Below, one piece after another: positions 7,252 to 14,800 of a stretch of 15,699 bases of DNA (within the stretch, counting starts at the first letter, position 1; every line of letters starts with the position of its first letter). Both the position numbers and the translations under genes were made by a program. The notes beneath the pieces were generated by a model that was not told the origin of the DNA, did no database searches, and was given only the letters and a program-made list of their open reading frames with translations. Location: positions 1 to 15,699 of the forward strand of contig JAITVX010000046.1 of the NCBI GenBank assembly GCA_031285575.1, in the 5' to 3' direction. Source of the DNA: Bacteroidales bacterium. GTDB taxonomy: Bacteria > Bacteroidota > Bacteroidia > Bacteroidales > VadinHA17.

Positions 7252-7827
7252 TTAAACCAGTTCCGATACCAGTGCCGACAGTCTGTCGAAAATATCATCA
7301 ATGCTTCCAACGCCGTTTACCGGTTGATACAGCCCTTTCTGCCTGCAAAAATCTATTATCGGTTCGGTTTTTTCCCTGTAAACGTCTATCCGGTTCTCGA
7401 TAACCGCAGGATCTTTGTCATCTGGACGACCCGACAGCTCGGCTCTTGCGATGAGGCGTTTCACAAGTTCATCGTGATCAACGTCGAGCGTCAACATGCT
7501 GTTTATTTTCATATTTCTGTCGTTCAGCATCTTTTCAAGCGCAACGGTTTGTGCAACGGTGCGCGGAAATCCGTCGAACAGAAAACCCGACTTGTCTTTT
7601 ACGCCGTCAATTTTAGCGGCAATCATTTCAATAACCACTTCGTCGGGCACAAGTTCGCCTTTCGACATTATTGCGCTCATCTTTTTACCGAGTTCGGTTC
7701 CTGCGGCAATCTCTGCACGAAGCATGTCGCCGGTTGACAGGTGAAGAAGATTGAATTTTTCTGCCAGCCTGACCGACTGTGTGCCTTTTCCCGATCCGGG
7801 AGGGCCAAAAATAAGAATATTAACCAT
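7252..7827 (-). CDS. adk: Adenylate kinase, short-LID form
   Basis: Cytosolic ATP + AMP = 2 ADP phosphotransferase, 191 aa. The P-loop GPPGSGKGT is at 8-16, the AMP-binding segment LSTGDMLRAEI at 30-40, and GFLFDGFPRTVAQ at 81-93. The LID region is short (RAELSGRPDDKDPAVIENRI, about 128-147) and lacks the zinc-cysteine insert of long bacterial forms, as in other Bacteroidota. The start is the ATG at 7827, directly before VNILIFGPPG. It follows hpt by 14 nt on the same strand, so the two probably share the promoter at about 8404. A hairpin with a U-tract lies 61 bases past its stop. Confidence 0.98.
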   Translation of the reverse strand: MVNILIFGPPGSGKGTQSVRLAEKFNLLHLSTGDMLRAEIAAGTELGKKMSAIMSKGELVPDEVVIEMIAAKIDGVKDKSGFLFDGFPRTVAQTVALEKMLNDRNMKINSMLTLDVDHDELVKRLIARAELSGRPDDKDPAVIENRIDVYREKTEPIIDFCRQKGLYQPVNGVGSIDDIFDRLSALVSELV

Positions 7828-7841
7828 GATAAATATATTAA

Positions 7842-8378
7842 TTAAGATATTAACTTGTAAATTGATGTTAGATTTCTGCCATAACCATCGTAATCGAGGC
7901 CATATCCAACTACAAAATCGTTGGGAATCTCAAAACCGATATAGTCAATGGCTATTTTACTTCTGTAAACTCCTCGCTTAAAAAAGGCAGTTGCAATCTT
8001 TATCTCGGCTGCCTTGCGCATGACAAGCTCGGCCATAATCCTTTCAATCGTAGCTCCAGTGTCTATTATATCCTCAACTACAACAACTGTCTTGCCTTTT
8101 ATTTCCTCATTCCAGCCAATAAGCTCCTTTATAGTGCCTGAAGACTTTGTTCCCTCGTATGAAGCCAGCTTCACAAATGATATGCAGGCCGGAAGTTCGA
8201 GGCGTTTAAACAGGTCGGCAGCAAAAAGAAACGCTCCGTTAAGTATTCCGAGGAAAACTGTATCTTTTCCGCGAAGGTCGTTATCTATCATCACGGCAAG
8301 TTCTTCAACTCTCTGCTGAATGGCTTCGCCTGTAATCATCTCAATGAATTTTTTGTCTAAAACCTGAATTTCTTTCAT
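7842..8378 (-). CDS. hpt: Hypoxanthine phosphoribosyltransferase
   Basis: Purine salvage enzyme joining hypoxanthine (and probably guanine) to PRPP to give IMP or GMP, in the cytosol. At 178 aa it is normal length. FLGILNGAFLFAADL (42-56) is the first PRPP-contact region. VVVEDIIDTGATI (99-111) is the PRPP loop with its paired acidic residues and TGxT. IPNDFVVGYGLDYDGYGRNL (151-170) is the family hallmark near the C terminus that contacts the purine. The ATG at 8378 is about 26 bases from a TATTTTTG promoter box. It is followed by adk after 14 nt and is divergent from purE, so this is a small purine cluster. Confidence 0.97.
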   Translation of the reverse strand: MKEIQVLDKKFIEMITGEAIQQRVEELAVMIDNDLRGKDTVFLGILNGAFLFAADLFKRLELPACISFVKLASYEGTKSSGTIKELIGWNEEIKGKTVVVVEDIIDTGATIERIMAELVMRKAAEIKIATAFFKRGVYRSKIAIDYIGFEIPNDFVVGYGLDYDGYGRNLTSIYKLIS

Positions 8379-8403
8379 CGCACCGGTTTGTTAATTGCCG
8401 ATG

Positions 8404-8411
8404 CAAAAATA
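8404..8411 (-). promoter_or_regulatory. Putative hpt-adk promoter -7 box
   Basis: The minus strand reads TATTTTTG, matching TAnnTTTG, 25 bases ahead of the hpt ATG. No obvious TTTG -33 element is present at the expected distance. Confidence 0.5.
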
Positions 8412-8425
8412 TGAAAATAATACCT

Positions 8426-8433
8426 TACTTTTG
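8426..8433 (+). promoter_or_regulatory. Putative purE promoter -7 box
   Basis: TACTTTTG matches TAnnTTTG, 32 bases ahead of the purE ATG and back to back with the hpt box 14 bp away. Between it and the start codon is a 14-bp perfect palindrome, ATAATTTAAATTAT (8448-8461), which could be an operator but may be chance in A/T-rich DNA. Confidence 0.5.
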
Positions 8434-8465
8434 GCCCGATTAATGAGATAATTTAAATTATAAAG

Positions 8466-8972
8466 ATGACCCCCTTAGTAAGTATAATCATGGGCAGCGC
8501 ATCCGACCTGCCTGTAATGGGAAAAGCGGCTGAAATACTTGACAGTTTCAGTATCCCTTTTGAAATTAACGCTCTCTCGGCACACAGAACCCCCGGAGAG
8601 GTTGGTGAATTTGCTCATAATGCTGCCGCACGAGGCATAAAGGTTATAATTGCCGCTGCGGGAATGGCTGCACATCTTCCCGGCGTAATTGCTTCAATGA
8701 CCCCGCTTCCGGTGATAGGCGTGCCTGTAAAAGCGTCGCTCGAAGGGCTCGACGCATTGCTTGCCATTGTTCAGATGCCTCCCGGTATTCCGGTTGCCAC
8801 CGTTGGTATTAACGCAGCCCAGAATGCCGGGATACTGGCCGCCCAGATAATTGCCGCCGGCAACAAAACTGTTATGGACGAAGTAATCAGATATAAAGAA
8901 TCGCTTAAAAAGAAAATAGTGCAGGCAAACGAAGAGGTGAAAGCTGTTAAATACAGTTTCAAAACAAACTGA
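8466..8972 (+). CDS. purE: N5-carboxyaminoimidazole ribonucleotide mutase
   Basis: Cytosolic enzyme of de novo purine synthesis that moves the carboxyl group of N5-CAIR to give CAIR, working after PurK. At 168 aa it is a standalone class I PurE. The phosphate-binding GSASD is at 10-14, SAHRTP with the catalytic His at 38-43, and GMAAHLPGV at 66-74. MPPGIPVATVGI (104-115) and NAAQNAGILAAQI (116-128) are also conserved. The class I GMAAHLPG motif argues against the class II AIR carboxylase form. No purK or other pur gene is adjacent. It is divergent from hpt-adk, and its 3' end is 12 bp from the stop of the convergent exported-protein gene. Confidence 0.97.
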   Translation: MTPLVSIIMGSASDLPVMGKAAEILDSFSIPFEINALSAHRTPGEVGEFAHNAAARGIKVIIAAAGMAAHLPGVIASMTPLPVIGVPVKASLEGLDALLAIVQMPPGIPVATVGINAAQNAGILAAQIIAAGNKTVMDEVIRYKESLKKKIVQANEEVKAVKYSFKTN

Positions 8973-8984
8973 TTGGCCCCGCCA

Positions 8985-9638
8985 TTACAGTTTAAACCTC
9001 CATCCTCCTCTTAACTCTACGGTTGTCTGGCTGCTGTTGGAGAAAATCAGTTCATTAACGCTCAGCGAAACGTTTATGCCGGTTCGATGCATGTAATTTA
9101 CCCCGAGCGGAATCTGCACAAATTCGTTGCCGTATTCATATCCGAACAGGGCGCCTGCAAACGGGGTAAGCCGCCGCACCGACCAGCCGGAATTGACATG
9201 CGCTCTTACGCCGGCCGAAAAATAGAGCACCTGCTGCAAATCATTACCTGCATTAATCTCTGCCGAAACCTGCGGTGTTATAAAGTAATCCATCGTATAT
9301 GTCGATATGAGCCCCCCCGCGAACGGCCACGTAACTCCGCCCATGCTTATCCCGAACGGTTTCTCTTTGCGCGGATTCTGATTGCCCATAAGGTCAACCG
9401 CGCCGTTACGGTATTCAATTCTGTCAACGGCGCCCGGCCTTACCGTTATCAGGGGGCCATCGGGATAGCCGGCCATTTTATACGTTACGCCGCTTCTGTT
9501 TTTCTCGATAATACGTACATCAAGCGCCTCGCCGCTTTTTGTTATCAGCCTGTCCTGCCCGCAGACATTAAGGGAAACAAGAAGTATAATACCTGCAGAC
9601 AGCATTGTTGAGAGTTGCGTTTTTTTCACAGTATTCAT
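8985..9638 (-). CDS. Small exported protein of unknown function, possible outer-membrane barrel
   Basis: Starting at ATG 9638 gives 217 aa with an N-terminal export signal: charged MNTVKKTQLS, then hydrophobic SAGIILLVSLNVCGQ, with cleavage probably near Gln27. An upstream start at 9689 is open but lies beyond the likely promoter, so I reject it. Residues about 29-80 (DRLITKSGEALDVRII, then VTYK, DGPLITVRPGAVDRIEYRNG) resemble a short domain common in Bacteroidota envelope proteins, of the pattern LKNGxxIxxxVxEIxxxxVxYK. Residues about 95-217 alternate short beta-like stretches rich in Gly and aromatic residues and end in WRFKL, which suggests an eight-stranded barrel. That is inference from pattern, and no function can be given. 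A good promoter lies 22 bp upstream. Confidence 0.8.
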   Translation of the reverse strand: MNTVKKTQLSTMLSAGIILLVSLNVCGQDRLITKSGEALDVRIIEKNRSGVTYKMAGYPDGPLITVRPGAVDRIEYRNGAVDLMGNQNPRKEKPFGISMGGVTWPFAGGLISTYTMDYFITPQVSAEINAGNDLQQVLYFSAGVRAHVNSGWSVRRLTPFAGALFGYEYGNEFVQIPLGVNYMHRTGINVSLSVNELIFSNSSQTTVELRGGWRFKL

Positions 9639-9659
9639 AATAAAGTTCCTATCGTTATG

Positions 9660-9689
9660 CAAAAATAACAGTATAGCAATTACAAACAA
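9660..9689 (-). promoter_or_regulatory. Promoter of the exported-protein gene
   Basis: The minus strand has TTG (9687-9689) exactly 19 nt ahead of TATTTTTG (9660-9667). This is a good match to the TTTG-N19-21-TAnnTTTG promoter of Bacteroidota and fits translation starting at 9638. Confidence 0.6.
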
Positions 9690-9747
9690 CCAAATATATT
9701 CAATAATGGCAGATGTTTTTATGTTTTCGTTTTTCTGATATAAAGCG

Positions 9748-9755
9748 TAAGTTTG
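9748..9755 (+). promoter_or_regulatory. Putative prfB promoter -7 box
   Basis: TAAGTTTG matches TAnnTTTG, 15 bases ahead of the prfB ATG, implying a very short leader. A T-rich TTTTC occurs at about the -33 distance. Confidence 0.45.
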
Positions 9756-9770
9756 TCAAAATTTTATAAT

Positions 9771-10860
9771 ATGATAACTAACGAACAGATACGGGATTTG
9801 TCGGAACGCCGCGATGCGTTGAGGAGGTTTCTTTGACGTTGACGGCAAGCTGCAGTTAATTGAAGAAAAGGAAGTGCTGTCGCAACAGCCAGGCCTGTGG
9901 GGTAATTCAAAGAATGCTGAAGAGCTTCTGAAAGGTATTGCCAGGCTGAAGGGGATCACTGATGATTTCCGGAAAATAGATTTGGCTGTTGAAGACCTTT
10001 CGGTTATCTTCGACTTTTACAGGGAGGGCGAGGTTTCGGAAAGCGAAGCCGATGCACAGTATCAGAGTTGCCTGGTGCTTGTTGAAGACCTTGAACTGAG
10101 AAACATGCTTCAGAAAGAAGAAGACCAGCTTGGAGCCATACTGAAAATTAATTCGGGTGCAGGCGGAACGGAAAGCAACGACTGGGCAGTGATGCTTATG
10201 AGAATGTATCTGCGGTGGGCCGAGAGGAACAGCTACAGGGTGCGGGAGCTCGATTTCCAGGAAGGCGACGAAGCCGGAATAAAGTCGGTTACAATTGAAA
10301 TAGATGGAGATAAGGCATACGGTTACCTGAAAAGCGAAAACGGAGTGCACAGGCTTGTACGTATTTCTCCGTTCAACGCCCAGGGTAAACGCCAGACTAC
10401 GTTTGCCTCGGTTTTTGTATCGCCGCTTGTTGACGACAACATTGAAATCAGCATAAACCCTGCCGATATAACATGGGAAACATACAGGTCGAGCGGAGCC
10501 GGCGGCCAGAACGTAAACAAGGTAGAAACGGCCGTGAGGCTGAGGCACCATCCCACGGGAATTGTTATTGAGAATCAGGAAACACGTTCGCAGCTGAACA
10601 ACAAGGAAAATGCGCTCAGGATTTTAAAGTCGCAGCTCTATGAACTCGAGCTCAGGAAAAAGATGGAAGCACAGGCCATGATTGAAGGCGAGAAAAAGAA
10701 AATTGAATGGGGCTCGCAGATACGCTCTTATGTTCTGCATCCCTACAAGATGGTGAAAGACCTGCGGACGGGCCATGAAACAGGCAACGTGCAGGCGGTG
10801 CTCGACGGCGACCTGAATGCCTTCATGAAATCGTACCTGATGGAATTTGCGGGCAAATAA
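9771..10860 (+). CDS. prfB: Peptide chain release factor 2, made by programmed +1 frameshift
   Basis: RF2 recognises UGA and UAA and triggers peptide release on the ribosome. The gene starts at ATG 9771 (MITNEQIRDLSERRDALRRFL) and meets an in-frame TGA at codon 22 (9834-9836). A +1 slip on CTT-TGAC continues as DVDGKLQLIEEKE to the stop at 10858-10860, giving 362 aa, close to the 365 of the E. coli protein. The stop-codon recognition tripeptide SPF is at about 199-201 (RISPFNAQGKRQT) and the catalytic GGQ at about 244-246 (SSGAGGQNVNKVETA). SGAGGTE (about 128-134) is also typical. An automated caller could start it at an internal GTG and lose the first 34 residues. It is a single gene, convergent with the UpxY-like gene. 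Confidence 0.97.
9822..9837 (+). promoter_or_regulatory. prfB programmed +1 frameshift site
   Basis: The sequence is AGGAGG-TTT-CTT-TGAC. A Shine-Dalgarno-like AGGAGG ends 3 nt before the slippery CTT, which is followed by the RF2-decoded stop TGA and C. This is the canonical autoregulatory arrangement: low RF2 stalls the ribosome at UGA and favours the slip that makes more RF2. Confidence 0.95.
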
Positions 10861-10947
10861 GCCTGAGCCGCGGCAGACATATCGCTTTCTTCGTTGCCGG
10901 CAAATACGGCGGTAAACTGTATATATTTAAGTTGAAATTTTCCGGAA
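10861..10947. other. Short spacer after prfB
   Basis: I see no ORF, terminator or promoter in these 87 bases; they lead into the repeat cluster. Confidence 0.4.
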
Positions 10948-11044
10948 GTGTAAAGAGTGATTTACAGCATGTGTAAAAGGTGGTTTACAGCATGCGTAAA
11001 GGGTGGTTTACAGCATCGGTAAAGACACCCTTTACCGATGCTGT
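10948..11044. repeat. Three 23-bp repeats ending in a 15-bp perfect hairpin
   Basis: Three tandem 23-bp units (10948-10970, 10971-10993, 10994-11016) share the form GTAAA-N6/7-TTTACAGCAT, so each holds its own small inverted repeat. The third runs into a perfect hairpin: ACAGCATCGGTAAAG (11010-11024), loop ACACC, CTTTACCGATGCTGT (11030-11044). An alternative ten-pair stem, GTAAAGGGTG (10996-11005) with CACCCTTTAC (11026-11035), uses part of the same bases and excludes the first. Neither strand has a U-tract after the hairpin, so it is not a textbook terminator, although it lies between two convergent genes. Confidence 0.85.
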
Positions 11045-11141
11045 CAGCCTTCGGCAGGTACAACAGCAGAATGTAGTAACCGGCAATCTGCGCCGGGTTA
11101 AAGAACGAAAGAAGGGGTTGGTTTTCCTATCCTGCAGCAGG

Positions 11142-11675
11142 TTATACTGCAACGTCTGCTGCTGCGGTTTTTTTCAGGAAGGCTTTCGGAATGTTGATAA
11201 TGATATTCTGGTCGAGCTTGTCGATTCTTACAATAAAACGGTTGCTGGAGCCTGTTCTGATCAGTTCGCCGGTAAGTCCTGCGAGGGCGCCGCCGGTAAC
11301 TACAACACTGTCGCCATTTGCAAAGTTTTCGGATGTAACTTCCATTTCAACGTTCGAGTCAATCAGCAGGCGCAGGATATCTATCTGGCTTTGCGGGATT
11401 GAAACCGGTTTGCCCTCAAAAGAAACAACCTTTACCACGCCGTATGTTTTATATATCAGCGGAAACGACTTCGGGGTGGTTTTAACAAATATGTATGACG
11501 GAATGAGTGGCATTTCGACTGTTTTTTTCCGGTCGCTCCATTGCCTTACTGTCTTTTTAAGCGGAAGATACGCCTCAATATTACTTCCGGTAAGCCTCTC
11601 GTAAACCTGTTTTTCAGCCCTCGGGTTAGTATAAACGGCATACCATTTGTTATCTGCTGAGCCTTTTATTGCCAT
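11142..11675 (-). CDS. UpxY-like transcription antiterminator (NusG paralogue)
   Basis: A 177-aa protein of the NusG/RfaH superfamily. The N-terminal NGN domain spans about 9-105, with KWYAVYTNPRAEKQVYERL (10-28), AYLPLKKTVRQWSDRKK (35-51) and the conserved PLIPSYIFVK (56-65). A C-terminal KOW domain follows (about 118-150, NGDSVVVTGGALAGLTGELI). The WYAVYT start and AYLPL...WSDRKK segment resemble the UpxY specialised paralogues of Bacteroidota rather than housekeeping NusG. UpxY proteins bind RNA polymerase and promote elongation through long polysaccharide operons. Here no polysaccharide gene follows: the gene ends facing prfB. Upstream on the same strand are a small ORF (6 nt away) and the giant T9SS gene. 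Its target is therefore unknown. Confidence 0.88.
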   Translation of the reverse strand: MAIKGSADNKWYAVYTNPRAEKQVYERLTGSNIEAYLPLKKTVRQWSDRKKTVEMPLIPSYIFVKTTPKSFPLIYKTYGVVKVVSFEGKPVSIPQSQIDILRLLIDSNVEMEVTSENFANGDSVVVTGGALAGLTGELIRTGSSNRFIVRIDKLDQNIIINIPKAFLKKTAAADVAV

Positions 11676-11681
11676 TGATAC

Positions 11682-11843
11682 TCACGCAAAAGGTTTATTG
11701 TCAAAAGGGCTTGAAAAAGGATCGGGAGCACTTCTTCTGCCGTCTCCTCTTGGCGGAGGGTTTTCAATGCCGGGAAAAGATGCCATCTGAAGAGTGATAG
11801 AATAGTCAAGTTCTACTCTTTTAACCTCGGGACGTATGTACAT
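11682..11843 (-). CDS. 53-residue small protein just upstream of the UpxY-like gene
   Basis: The minus strand has ATG at 11843, 53 codons and TGA at 11682-11684, only 6 nt before the UpxY-like ATG. The peptide begins MYIRPEVKRVELDYSITLQM, continues with a Pro/Gly/Arg-rich middle (NPPPRGDGRRSA) and ends DPFSSPFDNKPFA. It has no signal peptide or membrane helix. The charged start followed by a short hydrophobic strand and a DPF/PFD-rich tail reminds me of short peptides that sit ahead of surface-polysaccharide or regulator genes in Bacteroidota; that is recollection, not a search result. Close spacing suggests translational coupling with the UpxY-like gene. It begins 37 nt after the stop of the giant surface-protein gene, and I find no promoter box in that gap, so readthrough is likely. 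The function is unknown. Confidence 0.7.
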   Translation of the reverse strand: MYIRPEVKRVELDYSITLQMASFPGIENPPPRGDGRRSAPDPFSSPFDNKPFA

Positions 11844-11880
11844 TTTTTTACTCACCGTATATTCTGTTAGAAAGATGCCG

Positions 11881-14800
11881 CTAAATTACTACTATTTTTG
11901 AAACAAAGCTTCTGCCGTTTATTATTATGTGCACCACATAAACTCCTTTCTGCAGGCTTACGGGCATTTGCGCCGTTTGTGCGGGCTCAATATAAAAACT
12001 GTTTTCGTCAATAAGGCTTCTGCCCTGCAGGTCGTAAACCGTTATTCTTGCGTTGCCGCCTGCAATGCCTGACGGTGCATTTACATAAACAGAGGAGCTA
12101 TTATACCATGTCTTGAAATCTGTTTCAATAACTTCATCCTGCCCTGCTGTCATGTCTTCGCGCCCGAAAATAAGTTCAAAATCGGTAAAGACGCCTGCAG
12201 CCGAAGTAAAACTGTATTCGGTTCCCTTGCTTAAATTTGTTTTGGTGTTTCCATGCTTCAGAGTTACGGTAATTCCTTCAAGGTTTTCAAATTCTGGTAT
12301 CTCTATCGTATATGCGCCGGCGGTTTTGAGTTCAACCCTCAGCGGTACTGTTGCCGTAGCGTCTTCTGCCGGTTCAGGTATGGCGTTTATTGAATATTTA
12401 ACCGCCCCCATTTCGCTGTAGAGCGAAACGGAGCCCTCGCCAAACTTATAACCGTCAAAACTACCGTCGAACCCCGGAGTTGCACCGTCAATAAGGCTTA
12501 CAATGGTTTCATCGCGTAGCGAGCCTTTGGTAAGCGCAAGTTTTACTTTTTTTACGGTTAGCCCCCTCTTGTTATTATTTGTTGCCTCCTGAAACACACC
12601 TTTTGTTCTCGACGGTTGAGCCGGCTCGTCGGTTTTAAAACTTGCTGGCAGGGATAATGTTTTTCCCGTTTCGGTAGCTACTACCTGAAACCCCTGCATG
12701 GGAGCAATTATGGTTGAAAATCCTACATCAGGGCTTGATTTTTCACCTACCCATCTTACAATGTCTCCTGTCAGGCAGTTAAGAGTAATAAAGCTATTTC
12801 CGTCGTCAGTGAAATAAACTGAATTGCCTATACCATCTTCGTCAATACCATTAACGGGAAGATTAGTAAGAACATCTATTCCGCTTAAATCGTAGTTTGA
12901 AGGGTAGGGGTTTCCTACAAGGTTCCGACCTTTTGTCCTTGTAGGGTTTGAATCGGTGAAGCTGAGGTTAAAACTGTGAGAAGAAGCGTTTAATATCCCT
13001 GTAAAGGTTATTGAGTCGCCGCTTGTAAAACGAATATTGTAACCTCTTGACGATGTAAGTGTATTAAAAGGTATTGTATTGCCGTAGCCATCAAAGTATT
13101 GCCATGCTGCTAATTCGTCTTTATCTTCATCATCATTACCATCATTTGCCTTGGTCTCGTCTAATAACATCAGGTCGCCTTTAAAATAATCTGAAGTTAA
13201 TCCCAAACTTGCAGCGGTGGTGGCGACAGAAGAATTATCAAAACTCATTGAGGCTACAGGTGGAATAAAGTAATGGAAAATAGGGCCATATGTTCCATTG
13301 CCTCCCGACAGGAACAGTTTTACGGTAGCAGGAACAGACGGAGTGTTGTTTATCAGTTTACCGTCGAAGCCGTTTGCCGTCGATCTTATTATGAACCCTG
13401 CAGTTCCGGCGTTGTTTGCAATTGTACCCGGAACTTTAAGCGTTGCACCCGGATTTATTACGAACCTCCTGCCGCTGTTTATCGTGAGCGAGTTGTCGAT
13501 AGTAAAGTCGCTTAGCAACGTAACTCCCGGAGCGTTGTCGATAATTATGTTAGCCGCTTTGCCGTTCACAAAATCATCACCTTTCAGTTGTTGCGCCTCT
13601 GTGCCGGCAAATTTTACGGTTGATGAGCCGCCTGCATCGATAAGGCCGGTGCCGGTAAATTCCATTGCACCCAAAACAGTCAGGGTATGTCCGTTTACAA
13701 CAATATTCCTCGAAGAACTGTTTTTAATATTATTAACGGTATGTGCTGCATTAAGCCGCAGTGGGTTAACCGGCGAAGCGTCAAAAACTATATTCGATTT
13801 TTCAAACGGAACCATATTTGCAGTCCAGTTTGCCGCTACGTTCCATGCACTACTTACGCCCCCCTTCCATTTGTTAATCTCTCTTTCCCATGCGCCCATT
13901 GTAGGGTTTTCGCGTGGCTGTCCGTCATAGTCGGTCATTATTCCTGTTCTTTCAACGCCTATCAGGTCTATTGCAATCTTATAGTCGGCATCTGCAACTC
14001 CACCTTGTGTCGCAAAAACAGGGTCGATAGAATAACTGTTTGCATCCTGACCTGCAATAATGGGCAGCGAGGTTATTTTTGCACCATAATACGCAAGACA
14101 GCTTCCTGCGCCTGATACAAAATAGTCGTTATAATCGAGCGACACCGTTCCGGTTGCAGGCAGGTAAATGGCGTAGTGCGTGGCGGTGCTGTTAGGTGAT
14201 ACACGGGTATTGACAAACAGGTTGTTTTTAATATCCTCGTCGGTTAGCCTTACGGTATAGTACAGTGCTGCAGAATTGCCTGTGCCTGTGTAAGACGACC
14301 CGCCAATAAATACCGTATTGAAATATATTTTACCCGAAGCTGGTTTGGTTACGTCACCCAGTGCAATACCATACATCGACGCCCTTACGTTAGCATTCAA
14401 AGAAATGATATTATTTGACACCGTAACAGGATTACCGGGGTTTATGATGGATATTCCCTGTATGATTCCTGTATTGGAAGAAGCTCCTGTTATGTTTAGG
14501 CTGCGTATGAAATTGTTTGATATAGTGTCGCCGGCGTTATTACCTAAAAACATTATACCTGCCACATAACCGCGAAACGACGGACATGTGTTTTTAAGGT
14601 TGTATATTGTATTGCCGCTAACAACCCTTTGCATTGAAGGGGAGCCTCCAAGAGCTATTGCGCATACGGAAAGAGATACTGCCGATAAATTATCTGCGCT
14701 GCTTGTAAGGTCGTGTATAATATTGTCGGCTATAATGTTGCTTCCCGCCGATTGCGAAAAAATTCCGGTTGTTCTTCCTATTGTAGTATTAACAGTACTT

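Noticed and set aside
8966..8993. AAACTG/CAGTTT inverted repeat across the purE and exported-protein stop codons
   Set aside because: Only six pairs with a long loop and no clear T-tract; too weak to call a shared terminator.
9087..9611. 174-codon open frame on the plus strand
   Set aside because: Antisense to the exported-protein gene, which has a signal peptide and a matching promoter.
9907..10551. 214-codon open frame on the minus strand
   Set aside because: Antisense shadow of prfB, including its SPF and GGQ regions.
9874..10860. prfB starting at an internal GTG without frameshift
   Set aside because: The upstream ATG frame, AGGAGG, CTT-TGAC and the normal 362-aa length show the programmed frameshift, so the short call would lose 34 residues.
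11089..11101. Small hairpin near CCGGCAATCTGCGCCGG
   Set aside because: Five-pair stem without a T-tract on either side; likely chance.
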